This document shows, in pieces, positions 37,129-48,834 of a stretch of DNA of 64,000 nt (position 1 is its first letter; the number at the start of each line of letters is the position of its first letter). Below the pieces are notes generated by a model, which had not been told where the DNA came from, did no database searches, and was given only the letters and a program-made list of their open reading frames with translations. Source of the DNA: Neoscytalidium dimidiatum (Eukaryota > Ascomycota > Dothideomycetes > Botryosphaeriales > Botryosphaeriaceae); NCBI GenBank assembly GCA_037367355.1, contig CM074700.1, positions 2,852,001-2,916,000 on the forward strand. Direction: 5' to 3'. Made by a program: the position numbers and the translations under genes.

Positions 37129-40100
37129 TTATGGCCTCTTCTTGACGTGACCTCCGCCGGGCGCATCGCCTCGACGACTATCGAATCTTTGGCCAAAGTT
37201 ACGCGAAACTGTGACGAGGGAAGTTGAGGAAAGGTGAATGACAACGAGCCACGCGCAGAGAATGTTCGCGATGTGGTGGAGGAGATAGGCGTATGTCACA
37301 CCATAAATAGCCGCATAGCCCGCAAGGACGAATAGGAGGATGTTGGTAAAGTAGCGGAATCTGAATAGACGATTAGCAACACTACAAAAGGATGCAAGAT
37401 AATTGCATTGACAAACCTGTTAGTTACCCTTGGCACCATACGGCCAGTGCTCAAGGTTTCGACAAGGAGGATGAAGGGCATGATGGAGAGGATGTTGTGA
37501 TGAGAGGAAAAGGGTGTCAGCCAATGGACGGCCAGATTGCGCACCCAGACAACCAGGACCGGGATATTTATCGGCAAGATCCAAATCATTAGCACTAGGA
37601 TACTTTGGCAGTAATTAAAGAAGTTGTAGTTCGCCTCGGTGTGCTGCACTAAGTTAACTTCTTGGTCAAGGTTAACGACAATGGAGTAACGTACTGTTTC
37701 TCGCGCAATCCGAAGCGCCCGAGTAGTAGTCGCAATGTGAACAACGCAGAGAACCATGTACGCAAAGTGATATGGAATAGCAGTCGAAACCATCAGGAGA
37801 AGGACGCCGGTGGTGATAACACGCTGTTTCGTGGAGCTGACCGCGAATGCTGTAGGAGACCGTCTGAAATTATGTAAGCGCGTGGGAAAGGGAACCAATG
37901 ATTTCCAGAAGCTCACCTTCCCTCATCGCACCGCAGTGCAGGTCTCACCCATGTGTAAACAATCCCAAAAACATGAAGTACGAAGAGAGCAATGTAGTTG
38001 ATCGCAACGCAGACGCCGGTGCACATTAGGCCGAAAAGCGGTACAAGGAACCAGAAAAAGGTGTCCTGAGAGCCGAGCAAAAGATCGTTCTTGGTGAAGT
38101 CTAATGGGGTTTCAGTAGCATTGCCATTGCGGGACGGGAACCAGCGCGAACCATGGTATGACGAAGATTGACTGGCACTTGCGAGAGACATGCCGCAAAA
38201 TGTAAGGGCAAGGAAGAGGACAGGTATCGACGAGCGAAGACATTGATTAGTGCTTTCCGCAAAGCTCATGAAAACGCCTGATTTGTTAGCTGATAGCCGG
38301 TTTATCCTGAATAATGAGCACAAACCTGTCTCGTCGTAAACCTTGAACTGTTTTCTCAATACCAGAGCTACGGCCACGAGAGGCAACGTTGCAAATACTG
38401 TGCGGTATCTCATCCAGAGCTTGCCCAGGCTCCCAAAGATATCGACTTCAAGGTCGATTTTCAGCGGGGCTTCGCATGTCGGGTCAGTCCAAATCTGTAG
38501 TGATAAACCGTTGAGTTCGCTCAATGACTTGTTGCGTTTGAAGGGTGGTGGCATGTATGGAGCAACCCCGTGCAGATTGATGTCCGCTTTCCTAGCATTG
38601 ACGTAGAATTTCGACTCGTAAACTTCTTGGATATATTGGCGAAGCAACGGAGTGAAGAGTTCTCCACGGTCACCGCAGCCCTTGGAGCTAATCTGAAGCT
38701 CGTAGGCCAGCAAGCTTGAGTGGAGCGCCGGAATCTTGATATCCATAACCATTGGCCGTTTCGCAGGCAATTTCAGGTGGAGTCCGCTAAACAACAGTTT
38801 ACGCAGACCCAAGTTGGTCTCAATCAGCGCCTCGGATCGCGCGGTGAACTCTGCCAGAACCCAGCCATTCGTGTGCTCGACTGCCTTGTCCACAACGGCG
38901 ACAAATTGGTGGTCAGCAAGATCCTCTAGATCATATTGTAGGTAGGAGAATGGCTGTGTCTTGTCGAAAGGAAATTGAGAGTTCTTCGTCGACGCCGGGA
39001 GGTGAATGACGTCACTGGCAGCATTTTTGCAAGCAAGTCGCGTTGAGCCAGAACTATCTCCAGAAAGGTCCATGTCCATTGAGAAAATTGCAGCCGACTG
39101 CCCCGCCTGTAGGGGAAAGACGCTGCAGAACAGGACCTCGAGCTTGCCATTGTCCCCAGTCGCATCTATCTTCTGGTCTGTCAACAAGGTGAACTTCCTT
39201 CCCTCCGGAGCACCTTGTGGAGGTACAGGAAGTAAATATGCTTTGGGTTTCCTCTGTTGTCCAAAAGATCGGAGGATCAAGCGTTCACCCTGGGAGATGA
39301 TGGAATTTGAGTTGTCCTCGAGGGTCAGAAGGGTCTTGGGATCCTTGTGTGGCAGAGTCTTCTCAGCAATGTCTTCAAGCCCGGTCAGGAAAAACTTCTT
39401 GAAACTGCGCATTCTTTCGGCTCGTGGCACGGTCTGTGTTGGACGTGAAACATCCACAACATCATACAGAGCGCGTATGACACTCTTTCGGAACTGATCG
39501 CACCACGTAATTGCCAAGTGATCCATCCCCGTCCAGACATGCGGGATTGATGCTGTAAATACCGTGAATCCGTGTGTTTCCGGAACCAATGACGAGATGC
39601 TTGCGTAGTCCGAGGGAACCACAGTATCCAACCCCCCTCCAGCAATTGAGATAAGCGTGACATGCCATAGAGGATTATCATTAGCCCAGCGCTGCGAGTA
39701 AGCCTGGCGCCAGTACTCGTTGATGTTCTTGTAGGTGTTGACTATGTCCGAATCGAAGGAAACCGGAGGTCTTGCGTGAGGAGCAGACAAAGTGATGATA
39801 GTATTGACGGAATTTGCTTGGTAATTCGGCATTGTGAGCATGGTCCGCGCAACTATGCCGCCCATCGAGTGACCAACAATGATCACGGAGCTCGGGTCAG
39901 GTAGGTCGGAGGTTCGGATCGAGCGCGAGGGGTTGTGATATAGCGAGAGAATGTATGCTACGGCATCGTTCAGATATTCTGCCTGGTCCAGAAGCGTCTG
40001 TCCATGGAATGCTGTGATATCCTCATTAAAGTCGACCGAGAAGAAGTCCAAAGCTCTCTTTCCATGTGCGAGGGCATCGGGGTCATTCTGGATGTGGTCG

Positions 40101-40821
40101 TGGAAGTGGTACGCAGCCTCAGCAGCTAGGGATCGGACCTGCTTGTAGCTACCTGCATTGCCGGGAATGAAGAGTACGGGCACTCCTTTGACCTACAATC
40201 TGTCAGCTCCGGCCAGCCTCGCAAGCAAAATATGCCTACTCTGGTATCCTCGTCGATTCCTCCTTCCCTGTACATATACAACGAATATTTGCTGGCGAAA
40301 CGGGTGTGCTCGGTGTCGAAATCCTCGTACTTGACGAAGGCGGCCCACATGCGAGACATATCGCAGCCCTTGGGGTCCAATTGGCGCGTGAAGAAAGACT
40401 GGACGATGGCGAAGAGAACAACGAACGCGGCGACGGTTATGGCCAGGGTCAAGGTGGAGATGGACCATGGGTTCCGCCATCGCGAGCGGCGGCGGCTGTA
40501 GCCTTCGGTCATATCGTCAGGTATTATGTCCTTGTCCAACATTTTGCGCTGGAGATCCTTTTCGGAGGCGGGAGCGGTGTGAGGGTCGGACCAGACGCGC
40601 GACTTTGTCAAAGATGCGCGGGCAGCAGTTTCATTATTTCGGCGGCGCTCCTTCGCTACGCCGTCGGTGGAGGTGCGAGGCGTGTAGGTGGTCAGGTCGT
40701 CGAGGCGCTTATCGCCATGCTCGGGGGAGCGCGACGCAGGAGCTGGCGGAGCTGGGGCGTCCGGAATAGCGCTGCTGTCGTCGTCCTCGTCGGTCGCAGA
40801 GCCAGACGACCGTCTCCTCAT
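37129..40821 (-). CDS. BST1: GPI inositol-deacylase BST1
   Basis: Six exons on the minus strand (40821-40240, 40192-38326, 38277-37917, 37863-37695, 37643-37417, 37360-37129) encode about 1145 aa, the usual size of Pezizomycotina Bst1. It removes the acyl chain from GPI inositol in the ER and supports GPI-protein exit and quality control. Residues 120-143 form a membrane anchor after a basic patch. The alpha/beta-hydrolase core carries GIPGNAGSYKQ-like text (FIPGNAGSYKQVRSLA) and the lipase motif GHSMGG at about residues 301-306, with Ser303 as nucleophile. The C-terminal quarter is multi-pass, including ILPINIPVLVVWVRNLAVHW. Introns of 48 and 51 bp in that part are in-frame if retained. Confidence 0.92.
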
Positions 40822-42283
40822 TTAAGCCAGCGCGTGTCGAGCTCACGGCGGAGGTGTCGCAGTGATCGCCCGGAGAGCCAAGAGGGACGGGCGCGCTCAG
40901 CGTGAGGACTGGGACCGGACTTGGCGCAGCGTGGGCGGGTTGGGGGGAAGCTCTCTCTCACAGCGACCAAGGCGTAGGTGGAATTGGGGAAACGAGTGAC
41001 GGCGCAGCGGCAGACGGCCAGTATCCGGGGCAGGACACGGTCGGAGGGTCGCTCTTGGAACTGGGTCGAGGCTGGAGGTGGAGGAGGTCTGTTCGTGCCT
41101 TCTGAGCAGTGCAGCAGCGAGCGCCTACGCCTAGGGACGGCCCAGCTGCGGTGCTGCTGCGGGTGACCCGTGCAGAGCAAATGCGGTGCGCGCGACAAGA
41201 CACGGCTTACCGGCGCCGCAGGAGGGAGCCACGGAGCCAATCGCAGCCCTCCGAGACGACCTGACAACCTTCTGCCAGCCTGCTCCGCTCGGTAGGCTGC
41301 TCGTCGCAGCTCGAGTACTCAAGGGCGTGCTGTCTGGTTCGCGCGGCTGCTGCCCCAAGGCCGGCCTGCCTGCCTGCGCGCCTGCCCACCGCCTACTCAG
41401 TAGCCTGCATGCCCGCCCGTTTCAGAGCAGTCCGCCCCCAGGCCCGACGCGCTCCTTTTCCGCCGCCCGCAAACAGCCTGACTGACGAGCCAGCCGGCAC
41501 CCCCCAGCATCCCAGCACCCCGGCGGCGCTGAGAGCCTCCCACGCACCCTTCGAGATGGCCATCAACGCACCGCCGCCCTTAGCCTCGTCCGGACGCCAA
41601 ATTAGCCCGGCTGCCGTCGCCTCAATCTCCGAGCACCTCGAACCGCCCAGCCCCCGTACATAGCCATAATCGCGCGCGTGGCCACCCCAAAAAAGCCCGC
41701 AGAGGCCAGCCGAATATTTTTGCACCGGGCCCACCGCCTACCGCCCATCGCCCGCCGGTCAGCCGTGGTTAGGGGATGGATGAATAAGCTCTCTCTGCTC
41801 TCTCTCTGGCGCCTCCATCACGCATGCTGCGAAGCGCCGCCTCAGAACATGCGCTTCGTAGTCAGCATCCTCGTCGCATCCCCGCGATGCCCTGCTGCCC
41901 GTGTGACCGTAACCGCCGCCAGAAGTCAATCTACCATCTCGATCCATATGACCTAGAGCCTGCGTCGCTGAGGGTACAGTACTGTGGCACCCTCCAACAC
42001 CCTAGCACCCCGCACCGTTGAACGCCTGAGTTCCATCCACACCGTCGCATCGACGCCCATCTTGTCTCGCAAAATTGGAGTTGCACTGCGACGGTGATGC
42101 AGGACAAGAAAAAACGCGTGGCCTCCCAAGCCGCCAGCGCTGCATAAATCCTGGTCGCTTCCGATCATCATTATTTATATCCCGGTCTACATCCCGGTCG
42201 ATCTCTTCGAAATTATTGAGCAGGGACTCTACCTCCTCCGTTTTCCAACCTCTACTTTCCCCTTCTGTGCAGTCCTCAGCGAT
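40822..42283. other. Intergenic region, BST1 / IRC3-like gene
   Basis: This 1.46-kb spacer holds the BST1 promoter and the IRC3-like 3' end, both on the minus strand. The part at 40850-41700 is very GC-rich, which produces long spurious frames on both strands. No domain is visible. Confidence 0.4.
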
Positions 42284-44348
42284 TCAGCTATCATCCCGCG
42301 CGAGAGGCCCGACTTGCACTGTAGGATTAAGCTTCTCGAACTGCCGACGCTCCCGCTCTCTCTTCGCGTTCTGCACCCGAATCTTCTCAAATCTTCCCTT
42401 GGCGCCATGCCTGATTCGCGTGATCATGTCCATAGCCCGCCCCTTCGTGATGTTCTCTGCCGTCAATTGATGGTCCTTGTCCCGCCGCTTATTCAGGAAC
42501 TCGAGCTGCGCTTCCGATGCGGGCTTTTTACGCCAAGCCGCCCGCTTGTCAATGAATACCAACAGGAAGGTCTCCGCCGCAAAAGTGTCCGCACTGTGGA
42601 TGGCGTGCTCAAGTGTCTCTGCCTGAGCGATGATTTGCGGTTTGTAGAAGGGCGCCGATCCACCCTTCCTTCGCTGCCAAACAGGGTTTGGTTTGGTGTA
42701 TTTCACGATGAACTGCTCCTCATCATTCCGCTCAACCGTTAGATACCCGCTCTCACTGCATGAGAGCACGAAACGCTCCTCTCCCACACAGACCCAAGCA
42801 TAACTGCTAATACGTCGAACATTCTGATCTGCCAAAGTGTCGTCGAGCAGCTCATGGATAGAGCTGTACTCCGTAAAGGTAACAGTACTCCTGAGCTCTG
42901 TCGGTCCAGTTGACATGCCGGTTTGGATTTGGGAGAGCTGTTCCTCGCGAAGCTTTTCCTTCTCTTTCCTTTCTCTTATTTTCTTGGCGTCTTCTACGGA
43001 AGCTTGATCGAGCATGGCGTCAGGATCCAACCCGAGGAGAGTCGGGGTCGTTATGACGCCCGTCTCCAAGGTGGCCACCATATCAATGATGTGGCAGTTC
43101 TCCTTGTCAGCGTGCAGCCGCATTCCTCGACCAATCATTTGAATCAGGAGGTTTCTTGACTTCGTAGGCCTGGCCAAGATCACGCAGTCGATGTTGGGGA
43201 TGTCTGTTCCTTCCGTAAAAACACCGCAGTTCAGAAGAACCGGATACTCTCGTCGCTTGAACGCGTCGATACGCTCTGCGCGGATTTTGTTTGGAGTGTC
43301 ACCGGTAACGTACTTCGCCTCAATGCCATGTCTACGAAAAGTCGCGGTTAAGCTCGTCAAATGAGCCAGGTCAACACAAAATACAAGGGTTGACTTTCGA
43401 TCGGCAGCTTTTGCCAACCAGGAGCGGACAGTAATCTCATTTGTCTCATCCGTGTTGACGGCCTGGGACAGGGCACCTGTCTGGAAGTCGCCGTTCGCGC
43501 CTACCTTGACCTTCGAGATGTCCGCTTTAGACGCAACCGTAGTGAAAATCACATCGGACAGCCACTTGTCTTCAATCATCTGGACATAGTCCTTGTGATA
43601 AACCACATGGTCGATGACAGCTCCCAGCTTCTTCCCATCGAACCTCGAGAAGGTTGCAGAAACTCCAACCAAGGCAGTGTTTGGATTGGTGTTGGTCTTC
43701 AGGCCGAACCGGTCCAGGACTTCCAGATATGTATTCGCCACAATATGGTGGGCCTCGTCTACTAGAACGAGCTTGAACCTCTTCGGGTCGAATTTATTGA
43801 TCCGGTCCCCGGATATGATGCTTTGCACGGAAGCAACAGTGATATCCGCCGCACCTGAGGCGTGGATTGATCCCATCTCAACATCCACTGTCTTTTCTGG
43901 ATATGCATTATTGCAATGGCGGGCAGCTTGTTCGACGAGCTCACGGCGGTGAGCCAGAATGAGAGTTTGCGTAGCATGCTCGTTTGGAGGAGGGATGCGG
44001 TCGATTAATTGAGTGAAAATAACCTAGTCACCATCAGCAGTGTTCTTTGCCACGGCCCAAATTTGCACCCACAGTCTTCCCACTTCCTGTTGCAAGCGAT
44101 ACACCCAACCGCTTCTGGCCTCTTTCGAGGTAGGCAAGGACGCTCTGAATGCATTCTTCCTGGTAGTCGCGCAGCTGTATTCCAGATCTCGTTATCGGCG
44201 GTGGAGGCGAGTCAGGCAACAGAGATGCGTCGACGGGCACAGTGGCAGCGCCGGCTTCAGACGAGGCATAGCGGATGTCGTAGAGCCGGTTCCAATACCT
44301 TGGCCCGTGGACGAAAGCTCTCAACGCATGACGTGGGACTCGAAGCAT
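42284..44348 (-). CDS. IRC3: Irc3-like mitochondrial DEAD/DEAH helicase
   Basis: Two exons on the minus strand (44348-44073 and 44023-42284) encode 671 aa. The 49-bp intron falls directly after the Walker A motif, so LATGSGKT is joined to [13 protein letters not shown]. Other superfamily-2 motifs are [11 protein letters not shown] (Ia), VLVDEAHH (II), GVSATF (III), [12 protein letters not shown] (V) and [10 protein letters not shown] (VI). The N-terminus ([15 protein letters not shown]) is basic and free of acidic residues, consistent with mitochondrial import. Yeast Irc3 unwinds branched DNA and keeps mitochondrial DNA stable. The C-terminal 200 residues are charged and family-specific. It shares a 226-bp divergent promoter with RRN5. 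Confidence 0.88.
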
Positions 44349-44574
44349 GGGATACGATTCGGGGTAACTGGTGGGATAGTTGGAGATTCCGCGACGCGCC
44401 GCGCTGACGTTCCGCGGGCGACGAGCGCGTCGGCGGCCAGGGACCGACGATCAGACACCAACCGTCTGTCCCCACCACTTTCTCAACTGCGGATCCAACG
44501 GCTGTGCTTGCCGCCCCCAATTGTCGCTTCAGCTACGACATAATAATGCGACATTCAGCGTGACGACAAGCAGA

Positions 44575-46554
44575 ATGAGCGATGCCAGCGACATTGACGA
44601 GCGCCAACGCGATGGTCGTGCCTCCAACCCTCATGAAGAGCATGAAGAAACGGTTGACTTTTCAACCCACGAAGGAGACAATGAAATTTCCGGGACGGAT
44701 TCTGCCATGCCTTTTAATTCCAAAAAGAGAAAGAAGGTCTCCGGCTCCCAAAAGGCAGGAGCAAAGAGGTTGAAAGGTCTCTATCGGGATGAGTACCGCC
44801 AACTTTACAACTCCACTGTCAGCGAAACCACCAGCTTCATGGCGGACAATAACCCTGGCCACCTGGAACATTCCCAGATCGGCGTATCACAATGGACTGT
44901 TTCAGAAAAGCAGCGTTTTTTCAGCGCACTGGGAAAGTATGGAAAAGACGATTTGCCCAAAATCGCCGCCGTTGTGGGGACGAAGTCTAAGCCTGAAATC
45001 CGTGAACTGCTTCTGCTACTGCAGCAAAGCGTCACCGAACTCCACATAAACAGTGAAGATATCTCAAAGATGACAGCTTTTCATGAGATACCAGCTGCTT
45101 TCGAGATCAGCGAAGACTGCTGCAGAGGTCTAGAGGCAGCAGCAGACGCTTTGGCAAGTTATCAAGACTCCTGGGACGCGAAGCAGGAAGAAAAAAAGTA
45201 TGGGGATTATTGGCTCCTTACCCCCGACCTAGCGGATTTGCTTGACAAAGCAGCTGAAGAAGGGTACGCGACTGACCGATCTGTTGACGAAGATCAATAT
45301 TACAGCACGAGTGAGCTCGCAGAAGATGATGGAATTGATGAGGATGAGGAAGAGAAAGAGGAGCAAATTGAACACGCACAAGAAGCCTTGGAAGCCGTCC
45401 CTGCAGCTCATCTCCTAAGGCTTTCCAGTTGGCTTGAACTTTCAGCCCGTGTCTTCGCGAATGCTGGCGGTCCCAGAGGGGCTGAGAACTGGCGCTCGAT
45501 AGCAGAAGACGGTGAACAGCCCAGCATTTTCCATACTGCTTTTACTGACTTCCATCGCCTGGCTGTGAGCGTAACACAACGATTGGTAGCTGCAAGCTTA
45601 TCTCAAGCAGTCTCACGCCTGTGCACGCTGGACGAGGGAGATGAAAAGCATTCACGCAGACAGATTATCCGCCGCGAGGACGTATTTACAGCTCTTCAAA
45701 TGCTCAACATGCCAAGATCGGCCAGATCCTTCTGGGTTAGAGTACCTCGACGCTGCGGCGTCATGGTCCAGCTGGATCAGAACACTTTGAGCTATGATGA
45801 AGTGGAACGAATACTCAGTGAACGACCGACCTTGAGCAATATTGTCGTTCCTACACAAGATATTGGGGCGGATGATGGCTTCACTACGGACGCTCACGTA
45901 TCCGAACCATCTGGGTCAGACGACGAAGCAGAAGAGCACTCGGAGAGTTTCGACTCGAAGCAAGAATCGTACGCGGCCCTCTTTGACACGCAGCAAAATC
46001 AACAAGAAGAAGAAAAGCTATGGCAAATACTCGGCCGAAATATACCACCAACAGTAAAGTCAGAGCTCCCAAAGCCGCCACATTTGGACCGGAGAATGGA
46101 TGATGAGCTTATCGAATGGAGGGACGTTATTGATTTTAAGGCGGAATGGGAGCGTTATGGGCGGCCTATCGATCCAGCAACGCCTGAAAACGTACCTGTC
46201 AGTACTTCGGCTCCCACAGACGACGTGTTTGGAGCAGCCCACAGCCCCTCAGCACCGAAGCGGGCACCAGTAGATGGTCGGACCTCTGGCAGAACTTCTT
46301 CTGCATTGGGCTCAGGAGATGAAGAAGACTTATCAGAAGCAAATATTTCTTCAACTAAAATTGAGGTTGATGAGGAGGCCAGTACCGCTCTTGAAAATCG
46401 CGAGCATGAAGGTGGGGTACATCCGACCAGTCTGCCGATTCGTCGGGTTTTGGCACCCCGCCGGGCCAGAGATGCCGCGACATCATCGATGGGGGAGCTA
46501 CCGCCATACCCCGAAGATGATATTTCGTCCGAAGATGATTACGAAGACGGTTAG
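44575..46554 (+). CDS. RRN5: RNA polymerase I upstream activation factor subunit Rrn5
   Basis: One exon encodes 659 aa from the ATG at 44575; upstream in-frame codons lack an ATG. Residues about 104-151 form a SANT/Myb-like domain (SQWTVSEKQRFFSALGKYGK, then DDLPKIAAVVGTKSKPEIRE). The region after residue 340 carries a histone-fold-like stretch including RREDVFTALQMLNMPRSA. Acidic tracts flank both (DEDEEEKEEQIEH). This arrangement fits Rrn5, which in yeast joins Rrn9, Rrn10, Uaf30 and histones H3/H4 in the complex that binds the rDNA upstream element. A nucleolar site of action is inferred from the family. The C-terminus is acidic and disordered. Confidence 0.85.
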   Translation: MSDASDIDERQRDGRASNPHEEHEETVDFSTHEGDNEISGTDSAMPFNSKKRKKVSGSQKAGAKRLKGLYRDEYRQLYNSTVSETTSFMADNNPGHLEHSQIGVSQWTVSEKQRFFSALGKYGKDDLPKIAAVVGTKSKPEIRELLLLLQQSVTELHINSEDISKMTAFHEIPAAFEISEDCCRGLEAAADALASYQDSWDAKQEEKKYGDYWLLTPDLADLLDKAAEEGYATDRSVDEDQYYSTSELAEDDGIDEDEEEKEEQIEHAQEALEAVPAAHLLRLSSWLELSARVFANAGGPRGAENWRSIAEDGEQPSIFHTAFTDFHRLAVSVTQRLVAASLSQAVSRLCTLDEGDEKHSRRQIIRREDVFTALQMLNMPRSARSFWVRVPRRCGVMVQLDQNTLSYDEVERILSERPTLSNIVVPTQDIGADDGFTTDAHVSEPSGSDDEAEEHSESFDSKQESYAALFDTQQNQQEEEKLWQILGRNIPPTVKSELPKPPHLDRRMDDELIEWRDVIDFKAEWERYGRPIDPATPENVPVSTSAPTDDVFGAAHSPSAPKRAPVDGRTSGRTSSALGSGDEEDLSEANISSTKIEVDEEASTALENREHEGGVHPTSLPIRRVLAPRRARDAATSSMGELPPYPEDDISSEDDYEDG

Positions 46555-47064
46555 CAGTGGAGTTCAGAATAATGTCCGTCATTTCCTCACAGTCTCCGTC
46601 CGTCAGCATCCGTCCAGTAGTGGGGAACGCCGCAAACAACTTCGCATGACATTGGAGCAGTCATCTGCAGGCTAATTTTCAATGACACTAGTAGAATCTA
46701 CACCCAGATGACTGCTTCGACTCCGTATATGCATCCATGGTTGGTGTTGCCATGCTTTTGGACCGAGCCATGGGGTCAAGACTCTTTAGACGCTTGACGG
46801 GAAGCTTAATTATGCCAAGATTGACGATGCGGAGCATGCGAGGGGGATCGACCGGAAACAGGCGCCATGGCGTCATGGTGCAGTCTTGAGAATGCATTAC
46901 ACAACGACCAAGCAAGGCGTTGAAAAGCGGTGCATGCAGTGCAATTAAATTAATAATTGCTCCACGACGTGGGGTAATTTCAAATACCTGGTGTGGGAAA
47001 AACGCACAGCACGCCGTGAAGCTTTCTTCGGTTCTGCTCCTGTCATCTCCCTTACAGACTACCA
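46555..47064. other. Intergenic region, RRN5 / MRJP-family gene
   Basis: This 510-bp spacer lies between two plus-strand genes. No additional gene or RNA is seen. Confidence 0.4.
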
Positions 47065-48363
47065 ATGTATTTTCCTGGAAACGCCATGAAGCTCCTCACA
47101 GTCGCTTTCGTCGTGACTGTCACTTACGGGCAAGTCACCTTCCAAGACGGGTCTGGAACCATTCTGCGCACGGACAACGGGACTTACGGCCCTCTTCTGG
47201 AAGAATTTCACTACTACTACGACCAATGGCCCATCGGGCTGGCCGTAGCTAGTACCGGCAGGCTCTTCGTTTGCTACACGCGAGGACAGTATGCCTACAC
47301 TCTGGGAGAGGCAGCCAATAAGACTGCAGAGGCACCATATCCTTCAGCCGAGTTGAATCTTCCTGTTTCCGCGCTCAACACTAGCTACAATGGAATCCCA
47401 TTTGGCAGTGCTGACTCCAGTGGCCTCATCAGCGTTCAAGCATTGTACATAACACCAGCAACTACGGACCGCGATGAGACTCTATGGGCTTTGGACACCG
47501 GGCGCGCTTCCATCATGGATTCACAAGGCAAAGTAACTCTGCCGTATGCACAGCCTGGAGGCCCGAAATTGGTCGGCATCTCGCTTAAAAACAATTCAAT
47601 CTACGAGACTTTCACATTTCCAGCCGACGTGCATTATCCCGATAGCTACATGAACGATGTGCGGTTCGACTTACGTCCCAACGTGACTTCCGGCGGCAGA
47701 GGCGTCGCCTACATCGTCGATTCCAGCGACGAAGGGCGTCCTGGCTTCATCATTCTCGACCTTGGAACGGGTGAATCCTGGCGACGCCTGACGCAGGATC
47801 CTTCTGTGCTGCGCGTTGATGACGACGTACCCAGCTATCAAGGTCATCCTTTCTATCAGCGCGGCGTAGGTCAACCGGTCGGCCACCTCCGAGAGGGCCT
47901 CGATGGCATTCAGATCTCACCGGATGGTAGCACCATTTACTACTCTCCACTGACCGGCAATTACTTGTATTCTGTTCCAGCAGTCAACCTTCTAGCCCGC
48001 GATGATGACCCGCTCGCTGAGCGCGCCGCCAAAAACAACGTTTCAAACCTTGGACAGCGCGGCGGCAACGCGAACGGTTTCGAGGGTGACTCGAATGGAT
48101 TGATCTATCAGCTCGTGCCAGAGCACAATGCCATCTTTTATTACGACCCAGCCGACCTCCAAACCCATGGTTATGTCCGCGACCCAAGGATTCTATGGCC
48201 TGATTCGGCCAGTGTGGCAGAGGATGGGTATTTCTACGTGAACATCAATCAACTGCCTTACCAACCCATGTGGAATGCTGGAGTGGACTTGAGGGTGCAT
48301 CCTGGAGCGGTTTTAAGAGCAAAGTTACCTAACAACGGAGGAAAGATCATGGGACTTTCCTAA
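47065..48363 (+). CDS. Secreted MRJP/yellow-family protein
   Basis: One exon encodes 432 aa. A second ATG at 47086 gives a cleaner signal peptide (MKLLTVAFVVTVTYG, cleavage before QV), so the true start may be there. The fold is the six-bladed propeller of the major royal jelly/yellow family, supported by WPIGLAVASTGRLFVCY, then ETLWALDTGR, AYIVDSSDEGRPGFIILDL and DGIQISPDGSTIYYSPL. Several NxT/S sites suggest glycosylation. In insects these proteins have nutritional, pigment or ligand-binding roles; in fungi they occur sporadically and their function is unknown. No intron is needed, unlike most neighbours. Confidence 0.88.
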   Translation: MYFPGNAMKLLTVAFVVTVTYGQVTFQDGSGTILRTDNGTYGPLLEEFHYYYDQWPIGLAVASTGRLFVCYTRGQYAYTLGEAANKTAEAPYPSAELNLPVSALNTSYNGIPFGSADSSGLISVQALYITPATTDRDETLWALDTGRASIMDSQGKVTLPYAQPGGPKLVGISLKNNSIYETFTFPADVHYPDSYMNDVRFDLRPNVTSGGRGVAYIVDSSDEGRPGFIILDLGTGESWRRLTQDPSVLRVDDDVPSYQGHPFYQRGVGQPVGHLREGLDGIQISPDGSTIYYSPLTGNYLYSVPAVNLLARDDDPLAERAAKNNVSNLGQRGGNANGFEGDSNGLIYQLVPEHNAIFYYDPADLQTHGYVRDPRILWPDSASVAEDGYFYVNINQLPYQPMWNAGVDLRVHPGAVLRAKLPNNGGKIMGLS

Positions 48364-48834
48364 GCTGAGCTCTCTCCAATGTGGCTCTGTAACGATGGAG
48401 AATGAAGCCGTAACACGCCTCATTGTCCCAACGGAGTAGGATATGATTGGCTGGGATTAGCCAGAGGTTGAGTAAAATCCCAAGTTCTCCTTGTTCGTAA
48501 GAATCTCAACTGCCGGTTGCATTGGGGAAAACTACAATATCTGACACTGCTACACATTTACCAGCTCACCCAATACTATTTAAATTTGCTACCGTCGCCT
48601 AATATCATACGCATGCACTAGCTTCTCTCTCTTTTTTTATTTTTTTTTAATTAATAATGCCAGATTCCAGCCGCTCGATCTTATTTTCTCCCTCCTTGCA
48701 CTGCATCTTCCGGCCATCGACTGAAATAACCAATCTATAGCCTCGTACTCCAATCAGTCACAACAGCTCTGAACCCATTGCACAGTGCCGAAAGTCTTTA
48801 CTCCGTACTGTAATGATTCCGGTCTTGACGCTCG
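48364..48834. other. Intergenic region with T-rich runs
   Basis: This is the 3' flank of the MRJP-family gene. It has a T-rich tract near 48631-48650 and no supported gene. Confidence 0.4.

Noticed and set aside
40306..41485. Several GC-rich frames opposite BST1 and in its promoter
   Set aside because: They are antisense shadows of BST1 exon 1 or stop-poor GC-rich noise.
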